From Podarcis raffonei (lineage: Eukaryota > Chordata > Lepidosauria > Squamata > Lacertidae): a stretch of DNA of 64,000 bases. Below, in pieces: positions 1 through 11,100 of this stretch. Position 1 is the first letter of the stretch. Every line of letters begins with the position of its first letter. Position numbers and translations under genes: made by a program. Location of the stretch: NCBI RefSeq assembly GCF_027172205.1, contig NC_070619.1, positions 8,825,459 to 8,889,458 of the forward strand, read 5' to 3'. The notes below the pieces were generated by a model that made no database searches, was not told the origin of the DNA, and saw only the letters and a list, made by a program, of their open reading frames with translations.

Positions 1-235
1 AAACAGCACAAAAGAACGATCAAAGAGAGAAGTGGGTGTCTCAGAAAGCTACGAACGCGTCTCCCTTTGTGGCAAAGTGGGAAGGAATTCGCCGGCGTCA
101 ATGCTCAGTGCGGTAGCCGAATCTGGCACCAGCGTCGATGATCAATCCAGTAGCCGAATCTGGCTGGAACGGCTTATAAAAATGTCAGCCAGCATGGTGC
201 AATGGTTAGAGTGCGAGATCAAGACCTGCGAGACG
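1..235 (+). repeat. Left-edge sequence ending in a tRNA-like SINE head
   Basis: No gene was recognised. Positions about 190-235 read like the head of a tRNA-derived SINE of the MIR/CORE type (a box-A-like stretch around 'ggtgcaatggttagag'). It is cut off by the Bov-B insertion that follows. A short phrase, 'gtagccgaatctggc', occurs twice at about 111-165. Confidence 0.3.
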
Positions 236-243
236 AGGGACTT

Positions 244-710
244 GTTGTTGTTGTTTAGTCATTTAGTCGTGTCCGACTCTTGGTGACCCCCTGGACCAGA
301 GCACGCCAGACACTCCTGTCTTCCACTGCCTCCCGCAGTTTGGTCAAACTCATGCTTGTAGCTTTGAGAACACTGTCCCACCATCTCGTCCTCTGTCGTC
401 CCTTCTCCTTGTGCCCTCCATCTTTCCCAACATCAGGGTCTTTTCCAGGGAGTCTTCTCTTCTCATGAGGTGGCCAAAGAACTGGAGCCTCAGCTTCAGG
501 ATCTGTCCTTCCAGTGAGCACTCAGGGCTGATTTCCTTCAGAATGGAGAGGTTTGATCTTCTTGCAGTCCATGGGACTCTCAAGAGTCTCCTCCAACACC
601 ATAATTCAAAAGCATCCATTCTTCGGTGATCAGCCTTCTTTATGGTCCAGCTCTCGCTTCCATACATCACTACTGGGAAAACCATAGCTTTAACTATACG
701 GACCTTAGCT
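244..710 (-). mobile_element. Bov-B (RTE) LINE, 5'-truncated 3' end
   Basis: Read on the minus strand, it encodes the C-terminal end of Bov-B ORF2 (WTIKKADHRRMDAFELWCWR..., ending KSRTRLND), followed by the short 'actaaacaacaac' tail that abuts position 244. The flanks carry an 8-bp duplication, agggactt, at 236-243 and 711-718. Several internal frame losses make it a dead copy. A Sauria SINE later inserted at its 5' edge. Confidence 0.85.
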
Positions 711-723
711 AGGGACTTAGCTA

Positions 724-1073
724 AAGGTAAAGGGACCCCTGACCATTAGGTCCAGTCATGGCCGACTCTGGGGTTGCGGCGCTCATCTCGTTTTACTGGC
801 CGAGGGAGCCGGCGTACAGCTTCCGGGTCATGTGGCCAGCAGGACTAAGCCGCTTCTGGCGAACCAGAGCAGCGCACGGAAACGGCATTTACCTTCCCAT
901 CGGACCGGTACCTATTTATCTACTTGCACTTGGATGTGCTTTCAAAATGCTAGGCTGGCAAGAGCAGGGACCGAGCAACGGGAGCTCACCCCGTCGCGGG
1001 GATTCGAACTGCCGACCTTCTGATCAGCAAGTCCTAGGCTCTGTGGTTTAACCCACAGCGCCACCTGCGTCCA
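724..1073 (-). mobile_element. Sauria SINE, full length
   Basis: The tRNA-like head, with A and B boxes, lies at the right end. The tail, with its 'tttaccttta' repeat, lies at the left. The 13-bp target-site duplication agggacttagcta is at 711-723 and 1074-1086. ORFs across such copies, with an 'LLANQSS..KR' theme, are antisense reading of the SINE and are not genes. Confidence 0.9.
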
Positions 1074-1086
1074 AGGGACTTAGCTA

Positions 1087-1502
1087 TACAGCTGCAAATA
1101 TAACATTCTAAGTGCATTACACAAATGTGACACTAGATGGCACTGGTGAGCTAATGGCAAATCCCACATATATTTTCAAACGGTTTTTTAAAAAAAGTAT
1201 TTTCACGGCATTTTTTTTATATATGTGTAGATTCAGCCCAGGGCTCAAATCTCCACTCTCAGCTGTGAAGCTCATTGTGTGACCTTGGGGAGTCAGCACC
1301 TGCCTCTGGCCTCACAGGGTTTTTGTAGGGAATTAAATGAGGAGGGGGAGAACACTCTCCACACAGACTGAAGGTGTAAATAGGTGAATTAACCATATTT
1401 CTGAAAGCTACGACAGTCTCCGCCGTGTCTCGATTCTCCAAAGGACCACAGGCTCCGATGAGTGCCTGGACTCCCTAGATTCTTGCCACCCAACTTTAGT
1501 AA
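1087..1502. other. No gene seen; unassigned sequence
   Basis: AT-rich start, then unremarkable sequence with a faint MIR-like phrase near 1225-1330 ('tgtgaccttgggg'). Neither coding potential nor a clear repeat family was recognised. Confidence 0.4.
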
Positions 1503-1504
1503 TA

Positions 1505-2009
1505 CAGTGGTACTTTGGTTCTCAAACTTAATCCGTTCTGGAAGTCCGTTCCAAAACCAAAGCGTTCCAAAACCAAGGCGCGCTTTCCCATAGAAAGTAA
1601 TGCAAAACGGATTAATCCGTTCCAAACTTTTAAAAACAACCCCTAAAACAGCCGTTTAACATAGGTTTTACTGTCAAACGAGACCGTTGATCCATAAAAT
1701 GAAAGCAACAAACAATGTGCTGCAGTCGCACAAGCAGTCCATCAGTAGCTCGACTGGGTTCCCACACAGCCACAAAAAGACAACAACAAAAGAGCCACAA
1801 AAACGCAAAATAAATAGCCAAAACAAACAGACCTCAGCGTAACATTCGAAATGGAAGTGTGGCACTCAAATCGGAAGCGTAACACTCAAAACTGAGCACG
1901 TTCGGCTTCCGAAAAAAGTTCACAAACCAGAACACTTCCTTCTGGGTTTGCAGTGTTTGGGTTCCAAGTTGTTTGAGTACCAAGGCGTTTGAGAACCAAG
2001 GTACCACTA
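1505..2009. mobile_element. Tigger-like non-autonomous DNA transposon
   Basis: The terminal inverted repeats start CAGTGGTACTTTGGTTCTCA on the left and are mirrored on the right, with TA duplications at 1503-1504 and 2010-2011. The inner part repeats the 'ccaaaaccaaggcg' type motifs of pogo/Tigger MITEs. It is about 505 bp long and has no transposase. Confidence 0.8.
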
Positions 2010-2011
2010 TA

Positions 2012-3452
2012 CTTGAAAGAAGTTTTCTTCTCTTGAGAAAGGAGTTTCGATTTTTCTGTCACATTCAGAAGACCGAACGTTAATGTCTAAATGATGCGTA
2101 CATCAAAACATTTTTATTTTTTTGAGCAGGGAAAACAACAGCCATCAAACAAACGAGGAAACAAAGAGACTTAAGAGCAATGTTAAGCATTTCCGTGTTT
2201 AATTAGAAACATATTCAAAACAGCCAGTGCTTTCCGGACCTCAAATGCTTCCGTGGATAACTGTGCGATAGAATAGGCCATATTTATTCATATATGTGCT
2301 AAGAGTTCTGCAGACATTCGCCTGAGGAGGGAATGGGCAAAACGAGTTTCTTTTTTAAATAAAAAATCTAGGCAGCAATGTGATAGATCAGAGAGAAGCA
2401 AGTGGGGCATGCCTAGAGAAGGCGGGTTTGTTTGTTTGCACTGGAAAGAGAGAAGCAACTTTGAAATGCTGCCCTAGCGTCGCAGCACCCCCTGGTGGCA
2501 CAGGAGGGGAATTTTCAGCCACCATGACCCAAAAGCTGCCAGTCCTAAGAGATAATTTTTAGATAAAAGACGTGGTGTTGGAGCCTTCCAAACTCCCATT
2601 AACTGAAAGGAGCACCAATGTCTGTAGGGGGGGGGGAACCAGGCAGTGTCAGTTCCAGATCATTTGCTCCCTTCCCTTCCAGCGACTCCAGAAACCCCCA
2701 GAATTCAGAGAAAGGAAGACACTTTGCAGAAAAGGAGGTTAGAGAACCACACAGTTGTTCCTCGACTGCCTCTGTCGCAGGCTGTTTGGGAAGAAGATCC
2801 CTTCACTGGATTTGAAACTGGATTGCCCTATATATATATTTTAAAAGCCTGTTGTTGATTCCAAAGCCAGGCGGAGGCAGACAGCCCCTAGAACATCTTG
2901 GCTGCCTCTCATTCCAATCGAGAATTTTCCTTTTTCATCTAGAAAGTGAGGCCTAGCCTAGCTTCTCTCCTGCCTCCCTGCTCCCAACCCTAACCCATTT
3001 TTAATAAAACTGAGAAACCTCAGCAACTCTGAGCTGATTTGCTAGAAAGCTGGGCACAGGCCTCCTTGCAGTGTAGGCCACCTGGACTGATTTAAAGCGT
3101 TCCGCCCCATATCTGGAGTGGGAGAAGGAGATGGCTGAACTTTAAAAAGAATTTTAAAAAGTGGGAGCGACTAGTGCTGGGGCAGAGCAAGTCAGGAAGG
3201 TGGTGATGCGGGTAGAATCCAGGATTTCTGACTCCAGATCTCGATGTCTCTTCTCCGCCCATAGATTGCTGCTTCTGCAAAGCTAGGATTCCAGACTCAG
3301 ATTTGGCAGGTAGGAAGGCTGGGTCAGCTTCTGCGCAGAGGGTCAGATTCCTAATGGAAAAGACATTTCAGTAAGGGGAGCAACAGGGATTTTTGCATTG
3401 CTCCACATATCTCTGGCTTCTTCCTTCCTCCCCCTTTTTAAAATTAGATTTT
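2012..3452. other. No gene seen; unique-looking sequence
   Basis: About 1.4 kb without recognisable coding exons or known repeats, apart from a G run at 2629-2637. It lies downstream of SHC2 and could hold 3'-UTR or intergenic sequence. ORFs here are short and unconvincing. Confidence 0.4.
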
Positions 3453-3800
3453 AAAGGTAAAGGGAACCCTGACCATTAGGTCCAGTCGTGGCCAACTCTG
3501 GGGTTTCGGCGCTCATCTCGCTTTATTGGCTGAGGGAGTACAGTTTCTGGGTCGTGTGGCCAGCAGGACTGAGCCGCTTCTGGCGAACCAGAGCAGCACA
3601 CGGAAACGCCGTTTACCTTCCCACCGGAGTGGTACCTATTTATCTACTTGCACTTTGACGTGCTTTCGAACTGCTAGGTGGGCAGGAGCAGGGACCGAGC
3701 AACGGGAGCTCACCCCGTCGTCGCGGGGATTCAAACCGCCGACCTTCTGATCGTCAAGTCCTAGGCCCTGTGGTTTAACCCACAGCGCCACCCGCGTCCC
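3453..3800 (-). mobile_element. Sauria SINE
   Basis: Full-length subfamily-A copy with the head at the right end ('cagcgccacccgcgtccc'). A small deletion is visible in the middle, and one tandem 'gtcgtcg' occurs before the B box. Confidence 0.88.
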
Positions 3801-3828
3801 TATATTTTCCTTACAGGGTCATTAAGTA

Positions 3829-3930
3829 TGAATGAATGAATGAATCTTTATTTGCGTCAGCCGTCGGCCATCGCAATAAAACAACAATACAATATACAAA
3901 GGATAGAAATAAAAAGTCAATTATCTAAAA
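3829..3930 (-). mobile_element. LINE 3' end with (TGAA)n tail, family unresolved
   Basis: A (tgaa)n tract followed by 'tctttatttgcgtcagccgtcggccatcgc'-like sequence. The same sequence, in the other orientation, occurs at about 45680-45745, so this is an interspersed repeat. An R4/Dong-like or other LINE tail is possible but was not established. Confidence 0.4.
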
Positions 3931-4019
3931 TGCATTTTAGGGTTTTGAATCAAGAGTCAAATCGGGGATCTTATTCTGACTGCCCCAGAATGAATTAAGT
4001 ATGAAAACGCATGGCAATG

Positions 4020-4160
4020 ACCATATTTTCCTGTGTATAACACGCCCCCGTGTATAAGACAACCCGTATTTTGGGGGACTCCAAATTAAGAAAATGGGGG
4101 GGGGAGATTGTCCAGAGGTGTTGAGCTTTTTTTGGGGGGGTTGCCAAAAATCGCTCACCC
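4020..4160. repeat. DNA-transposon-like fragment ('tgtataacacg' type)
   Basis: The stretch 'cctgtgtataacacgcccc..tgtataagacaacccg' resembles the ends of short palindromic DNA elements like those at 13940 and 28486. No second end or target duplication was found. Confidence 0.3.
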
Positions 4161-4256
4161 AAGCCACCAATCATCTGCCCACTCGCCGACAGCAGCCATC
4201 AAATTGCAGCCGCCAATCGACAGAAGCCCTTGCTGCAGCCACCAATCACCCGCCAA

Positions 4257-4822
4257 ATCATAGAATCATAGAATCATAGAATCATAGAGTTGGAAGAGAC
4301 CACAAGGGCCATCGAGTCCAACCCCCTGCCAAGCAGGAAACACCATCAGAGCACTCCTGACATATGGTTGTCAAGCCTCTGCTTAAAGACCTCCAAAGAA
4401 GGAGACTCCACCACACTCCTTGGCAGCAAATTCCACTGTCGAACAGCTCTTACTGTCAGGAAGTTCTTCCTAATGTTTAGGTGGAATCTTCTTTCCTGCA
4501 GTTTGGATCCATTGCTCCGTGTCCGCTTCTCTGGAGCAGCAGAAAACAACCTTTCTCCCTCCTCTATGTGACATTCTTTTATATAGTTGAACATGGCTAT
4601 CATATCACCCCTTAACCTCCTCTTCTCCAGGCTAAACATGCCCAGCTCCCTTAGCCGTTCCTCATAAGGCATCGTTTCCAGGCCTTTGACCATTTTGGTT
4701 GCCCTCCTCTGGACACGTTCCAGTTTGTCAGTGTCCTTCTTGAACTGTGGCGCCCAGAACTGGACACAGTACTCCAGGTGAGGTCTGACCACTGACAATT
4801 TCCTGCTCACGGCTGCAACCAA
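4257..4822 (-). mobile_element. CR1 LINE, 5'-truncated
   Basis: The minus-strand ORF at 4346-4822 encodes the C-terminal end of CR1 reverse transcriptase ([19 protein letters not shown], then a [18 protein letters not shown] motif). The element ends in the typical 8-bp 'atagaatc' repeats at 4257-4285. The ORF is intact over 158 residues, which suggests a fairly young copy. Confidence 0.92.
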
Positions 4823-4852
4823 TTATCATCCATGTATTAGAGACCCTATACC

Positions 4853-4950
4853 AGGAGTGGGGAACCTCAGGCATGGAGAGGCAAATTTAGCCCTCTAGAC
4901 TTCTCTCTCTGGCCCCTGCAGTATTCCTGCTGCATGGATTTTAGGAAAAC
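4853..4950. repeat. hAT-like fragment
   Basis: 'caggagtggggaacctcaggc' followed by 'ggcccctgca' resembles one end of a hAT-Charlie-like MITE. The other end is not visible. Confidence 0.3.
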
Positions 4951-5054
4951 AAGGAAGCTGTCATATACCGAGTCAAGGCATAAATCCACCCAGCCCAGAT
5001 GAACCTCACTGTGGCTTTTCAAAGATTAAGGTGTCTGTCTCACTGTGGGCTATG

Positions 5055-5414
5055 TAAGGTAAAGGTAAAGGGACGCCTGACCATTAGGTCCAGTCGTGGC
5101 CGACTCTGGGGTTGCGGCGCTCATCTCGCTTTACTGGCTGAGGGAGCCGGCGTACAGCTTCCGGGTCATGTGGCCAGCAGGACTAAGCCGCTTCTGGCGA
5201 ACCAGAGCAGCGCACGGAAACGCCGTTTACCTTCCCGCCGGAGCGGTACCTATTTATCTACTTGCACTTTGACGTGCTTTCGAACTGCTAGGTTGGCAGG
5301 AGCAGGGACCGAGCAACGGGAGCTCACCCCATCATTGTGGGGATTCGAACCGCTGACCTTCTGATCGGCAAGTCCTAGGCTCTGTGGTTTAACCCACAGC
5401 GCCACCCGTGTCCC
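5055..5414 (-). mobile_element. Sauria SINE
   Basis: Full-length subfamily-A copy. Its tail is expanded to two 'aaggta' units at the left. The head at the right is slightly diverged ('cacccgtgtccc'). Confidence 0.88.
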
Positions 5415-5514
5415 TGTGTATCTGTAACCTTTTGGCAGAAGCGGATGAAATTTGTAGGCACAGCCGCTCTCTTTGGAGAGCTGGTTTTCAGACCAATAGG
5501 GGCAGTTTTAGGAA

Positions 5515-5630
5515 CATAGGAAGCTGAGTCAGACTAGGTCAGACCCTCAGGTCCATCTAAGGTCCATCTAGTTTTGTCTACACTGGCCAGGAATCGAACC
5601 TGTGACCATCCACAGCTGATCTGCCCCTTC
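5515..5630 (+). repeat. Interspersed repeat of the 'aggaacataggaagctg' type
   Basis: Carries the 'gaacataggaagctgagtcagac' theme followed by 'ccatctagttttgtctacactggcc', then a tRNA-like 'gaatcgaacctgtgacc'. Relatives lie at 4945-4990 and 8968-9050. The family was not resolved. Confidence 0.4.
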
Positions 5631-6235
5631 CTCCTGTTCCTTTCAAAAGCTTTCTTCTCAAACAGGTCACACAAGTTCTGGAGCACCTCAAGAAAACCTG
5701 CAGGACCTATTGGGGCCTCCTTTGCAGACGGAGTCTCGTTTCAAATTTGCTGAGGGGTGGGGTGAATTTAGGGAGGGGAGGTTGTGCTTTCCCCACACCC
5801 ACCTAGCCAGGCTCCATCAGTGCTGACAGGTAACCTGAAAAGCCATCCTTCAGAAGGAGACATTGCCAAGAAGACGGAGGGGTGGGAAATGGGAAAGGGG
5901 GTGTTTTTCGGGCCGTGGCGCAAAATCCTTGGAAAAGAACAGGCAGTGGCCCAAAAATAAGAGAGATATCATCGAGTTGGCAGAACTCGAGGGCAAGACC
6001 ACAGTTTAGCTGAATCCTCAAAAGATGGAGAGCATTATGTATGATGTTCAGGGTGGTCACAACAGCAGTCTCAACCCTGATTCTGCCTTGGGGGACTAGT
6101 CTCCGTCCCCCAAATATACCTTTGGGGTCTCGGTTCCTATTTCCTTTTATTTTAACTGCCTCATCTTTGCAGTCTCCATCTTTGATCCTCCACATTCCCA
6201 CATCAGTTTGTGGTGTTTCTCATTTGTTTTTCTAA
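5631..6235. other. No gene seen
   Basis: The longest ORFs (5803-6201 minus) show no domain and overlap other frames. No convincing repeat or exon was recognised. Confidence 0.35.
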
Positions 6236-6450
6236 AATCTGGTGAACCGGGTTCGTGTCTCCGCTCCTCCACATGCAGCTGCTGGGTGACCTTGGGCCAG
6301 TCGCACTTCTTTGAAAACTCTCAGCCCCACTCACCTCACAGAGTGTTTGTTGTGGGGGAGGAAGGGAAAGGAGAATGTTAGCCGCTTTGAGACTCCTGAA
6401 GGGGAGTGAAAGGCGGGATATGAAATCCAAACTCTTCTTCTTCTAAAAGA
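6236..6450 (+). mobile_element. MIR/CORE-like tRNA SINE, head-truncated
   Basis: Carries the core 'gctgctgggtgaccttgggcc' and the 3' part running to 'gcgggatatgaaatccaaac' with a (ttc)n tail. The tRNA-like head is missing at the left. Related copies lie at 9576, 10698, 18165 and 49256. Confidence 0.75.
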
Positions 6451-6539
6451 TTCATCAGCGACACAAAAAACCCCCAGATGAACCGGGTTGTGGGGTGTTT
6501 GGAGACAGCAAATCTCAGCTCCTTGGAGGGGGGGGAAAT

Positions 6540-6870
6540 ACTGTATTTTTCACTCTATAGGACGCACCAGACCATATGACGCACTTTGTTTTAGAGAGGG
6601 AGAACAAGGGGAAAAAATTCTCCCCCTCTCTGCTCAGCGCCCCTCCAGCGAAGCGGCAGGAGATACGGAGCCCCTTCCATTTCTCCTCCCGCTTGGCTGA
6701 AGGGGCGCTGCACAGCTCTCCCTCTCTGCTGAAGCCAGGAGAGTCTTGCTCTCCCGGCTTCAGCAAAAGCCGCTCAAAGCCTCCGGAGCGCAGCAGGACC
6801 TCCCGCTGTGCTCCAGAGGCTTCAAGCTCCTTTCGCTGAAGCCTGGAGAGCGAGAGGGGTCGGTGCGCTT
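6540..6870. mobile_element. Palindrome-cored DNA transposon, one end
   Basis: Begins 'actgtatttttcactctata', the same terminus as the elements at 13940 and 28486. Inside are inverted stretches such as 'ctgaagccaggagag' and 'ctctcccggcttcag' (about 6731-6765), which could fold into hairpins. The right end is replaced by a CR1 tail. Confidence 0.5.
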
Positions 6871-7008
6871 TGGAGGTCTTTAAGCAGAGGCTTGACAACC
6901 ATATGTCAGGAGTGCTCTGATGGTGTTTCCTGCTTGGCAGGGGGTTGGACTCGATGGCCCTTGTGGTCTCTTCCAACTCTAGGATTCTATGATTCTATGA
7001 TTCTATAT
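6871..7008 (+). mobile_element. CR1 LINE 3' end
   Basis: Only the last ~135 bp of CR1 remain ('gcagggggttggactcgatgg'), ending in 'attctatg' repeats. Orientation is opposite to the copy at 4257. Confidence 0.88.
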
Positions 7009-7161
7009 GGAGTTGCGCAACCTTGTTTAATTTTAGCATTATTTTAAGTCATCGCTGCTCATGGCGCATCCCCTCCATCTAGTGGCAGTCAGTTCCACAA
7101 GCCACCGATGCAACGATGCACCAACATCATGCCACCAGAGCAGAGATTGGGTACTTACCTG

Positions 7162-7290
7162 TCATTGCTTCCACCTTACCGCCTGCCGCAGGTGGAGCTC
7201 GCTTTCGGCGGCGACTATGGGCTGTTCGTTCTGCAGGTGGTAGTTTATCAGGTGGCTGATGTTCTCAAACAAGGCATCCTTTGTCCTCAC
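7162..7290 (-). CDS. SHC2: SHC2 last coding exon (end of SH2, stop)
   Basis: 129 nt. The acceptor is GCTTCAG|GTG and the product [42 protein letters not shown] and a TGA stop. QAVRWKQ aligns in length with the family end QPVERKQ. However, a donor-like GCG|GTAAGG lies inside that tail, so a further short terminal exon cannot be excluded. Confidence 0.9.
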   Translation of the reverse strand: MRTKDALFENISHLINYHLQNEQPIVAAESELHLRQAVRWKQ

Positions 7291-8142
7291 CTGAAGCAAA
7301 CAGGTAAGGAGAGCAAGAGGCTTAATCTTTGCCCATGGGAGAAACAGCGCAAGCACATAGATCTTGCAAGCATTGGTAGAATCAGGCCTGAGGCTCCGCC
7401 CCCTGCACCTTTAGCCACACCCAACATCCGACACAGTCCCCTCCCACCTGTAGCCCCGCCCTTCCTTAAAGGAACAGGTCACCAGTTTGGTCCAGTCCGT
7501 TATGCATCCAAACGTTTCGAAAGTTTATGCGAGCTTGAATCTGTTTTTAGCCTATTGCTATTTTGACTTTTAAAATAAGTTTTAAATTCCTGTTGTTAAT
7601 TTTTCTTGCTGGTAATCTTATTAAAGTTTGAAAGGTTAATATCTTTTTTGGGTAAACCACTTTTGTGTATAGATTTTATGTATAGATTTGTGTATAGATT
7701 CTATGTGTATAGATTTTGTGTATAGATTTTTGTGTATAGATTTTCATACTCGGAGCAGACCATGGAAATTAATGAACCTAAGTTTGCTGTGTTCATGCGC
7801 TTCAATGGGTCTACTCTGTGTAAGAGCAACGCTGCATGCACCCCTATATTTATAGATCGCTTCTGCCAGGCAGAAGCAGCAATTTATGACAATAAAATAC
7901 AGAATGCTTAGGAAATTCAATCCAACCGTACAGATATGAAATACTAAAAGTCTTCATCCAAATAAAAGTTGCCTAAAAATACAGAAAATTTCTATGTAGA
8001 ATGTAAGTGGCTGGGGAGACTCAGCCAGATGGGTGGGGTATAAATAAATTATTATTATTATTATTATTATTATGATTTTGGGTTGTGTATATGTTCAGTA
8101 TTATCTAAACAGCATGGTTGTGTTCTTATTGTGAACTGCCCT

Positions 8143-8192
<50 letters not shown>

Positions 8193-11100
8193 GGGCGATA
8201 TACAAATAAATAAAATACATATTTTAAAAGTACCCTAGGCGCGTGCAAAGTGCCTTTTCCCTCCCGCCTGCACAGGGCACGTCACTCAGAGGAGACCCAC
8301 TGAGACCAATGGGCGCATCAGTGTCCAGCCACACATAACCGCAAACCCAGCCTCATTGAGGTTCGGCTGCTTACCACGCCTTCCGGGTCCACCAGGAGCA
8401 AGTGCTTAGGCTGCCCGCTTTGCATCCCGGTCAGGACGTATTGTCCCGGGTTGGTGACGCTGTCCCTGACCAGGAAATCCCCATCCACCTGCAGCAGCTT
8501 CTCCGCGTCCCTCCGGCTCAGCTTCCCGCGGTACCAGGGCTCCTGCTTCAGTTGCTCCTCCATGGGGGCGATGGGGGCCTTCCGGGTGGGCGGGCTGGGC
8601 CACTGGTCCTCAATCGGCGGGCTGCCGCCGCCGACACCCGCGCCGCAAGCTGACATGGATTCGTGGAGCTTCAGAGCATCCTCAAACGGCCCTGGGGAAA
8701 ACCAAAAGAAGGCTGAGGTCAGCTCAATCAAGGACAGGGAGTCAAGGGCCATGTTCCCTTCCAGGGGCCACTTGTCAGCGCTGGGTGGGGGCAGAGGAGA
8801 AAGTGGGTGGAGCAATGAACTAGCAGGCTAGTTTCCACACCCCATCCTGGTCCCAGTCTGCCCACATCTCTGCCTTAGTGCTGTCCGTGGTGCTGAAGCC
8901 ACACCTGACATCTCAGACTCTTTGCTGTTGCTGTCAAATCTGGAGTGAGCTTATGGTCATTGTCCTTAGGAGCATAGAAAGTCGCCTAACACTGAGTCAG
9001 ACCATCGGCACATTGAGCTGGGTACTGCCTGAGTTCTGATTCCATCAATGGTGTCTCCGAAGTATTTGACACATCACTTGAGAAGACAGGCGAACTAATG
9101 CCAGTGCCCTGGAAGAAGGAAAGATCCCGAGTGTCAAAGCGATGATTCTTCAACATCAACTTCGTTGGACTGGTCATGTTGTGCGGATGCCTGATTGTCG
9201 TCTACCAAAGCAACTACTCTATTCCAAACTTAAAAATGGAAAGCGTAATGCTGGCGGTCAACAAAAGAGGTTTAAAGACTTTCTCAAGGCAAATCTTTAA
9301 AAATGTAGTATAAACACCGACAACTGGGAAACACTGGCCTGCGAGCGCTCCAGATGGAGAACCTTTACCAAAGGTGTCGTGGGCTTTGAAGACACTCGAA
9401 CTCAGGACGCAAGGGAGAAATGTGCTAAGAGGAAGGCACGCTCGGCAAATCCACACCAGGATCAACTCCCATCTGGAAACCAATGTCCCCACTGTGGAAG
9501 GACGTGTGGATCCAGAATTGGCCTCTGCAGTCACTTACGGACTCACTGTTAAAACCGTGTTTGTGGAAGAAGAAGAAGAAGAGAAGAAGAAGAGTTTGGA
9601 TTTGATATCCCGCCTTTCACTCCCTTTAAGGAGTCTCAAAGCGGCTAACATTCTCCTTTCCCTTCCTCCCCCACAACAAACACTCTGTGAGGTGAGTGGG
9701 GCTGAGAGACTTCAAAGAAGTGTGACTGGCCCAAGGTCACCCAGCAGCTGCATGTGGAGGAGCGGAGACGCGAACCCGGTTCCCCAGATTACGAGACTAC
9801 CGCTCTTAACCACTACACCACACTGACAATCTTACTTGGCTACGAGGGATCGCCAAAGAAGAAGATCCCATTCATGTTTGAGTCTGGGGCTTTCTGCATG
9901 AAACACAGATGCTCCAGCACTGAGTCATGGTCTATTTTCCGAAATGGCTAATGGATGGTGTGCAAGAGGTGGTCAACATGCCTGACCCACTGCTAACCCA
10001 CTATATTATTATTTGCTTAGATCAGCGGTTCTCAACCTGCGGGTCCCCAGATGTTGTTGGACTACAACTCCCATCACTCCTAGCTAGCAAGGCCAGAGCT
10101 TAGGGATGATGAGAGTTGTAGTCCATCAACAGCTGGGGACCCACAGATTGAGAACCACTGGCTTGGATGAAGCTTTTCTCGGTGCAGAATTCAGGCACTT
10201 GGCCTAAATGCGACAACTGCCCTGTCCATGTTGAGCGCAGAAAGTCAGGGAGGGAATGGTGCCAGGAGCCCTTCAAATTTTTCACAATACAGTCGTACCT
10301 CAGAAGTCGAACGGAGTCCATTCCGGAAGTCCGTTTGACTTCCAAAACGTTCGGAAACCAAGGCGCGGCTTCCGCTTGGCTGCAGGACGCTCCTGCGGCC
10401 AATCGGAAGCTGCGGAAGTCGCGTCGGACGTTCGGCTGCCAAAGAATGTTCGCAAACCGAAACACGCACTTCCGGGAGGTTTGCGGTGTTCAGGAGCCAA
10501 AATGTTTGACTCGCAAGGCGTTTGGGATCCAAGGTACGACTGTACAATAGAATAATATCTAGAACAAATAGAATCGAAAAGAAAAGAGAGAGAGGAAAAA
10601 GAAGAGAACAATGAAGGGAGCGGGAGACAGGAAGAGGAAGAGGAAGAGGAAGAGGAAGAAGAAGAAGAAGAAGAAGAAGAAGAAGAAGAAGAAGAAGGGG
10701 AGTTTGGATTTGAAATCCCGCTTTATCACTACCGGAAGGAGTCTCAAAGCGGCTAACATTCTCCTTTCCCTTCCTCCCCCACAACAAACACTCTGTGAGG
10801 TGAGTGGGGCTGAGAGACTTCAGAGAAGTGTGACCAGCCCAAGGTCACCCAGCAGCTGCATGCGGAGGAGCGGGGAATTGAACCCGGTTCACCAGATTAC
10901 GAGTCCACCGCTCTTAACCACTACACCACACTGGCCAGAACCTTTCCTTGCCACAAACTCCTTCCCCCCTCTCACCAAAGCTCCTCACATCAGACTCACT
11001 TTCTGTTGTGTTCATTTTCTCTTGCCATCCTTACGCAACTCACCCCAAGCACCATTCAGTGTGGGAAGGAGATATTAATAAAAATTATCGCTCCGTTCTG

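Noticed and set aside
3526-3750. Recurring ~60-75-residue 'LLANQSS..KRRLPS' peptide seen at more than fifteen sites
   Set aside because: It looks like a small protein family but is the tail-side reading of the Sauria SINE in every case.
10559-10759. Phe/Leu-rich putative membrane protein
   Set aside because: Translation of a (gaa)n purine tract at a SINE tail.
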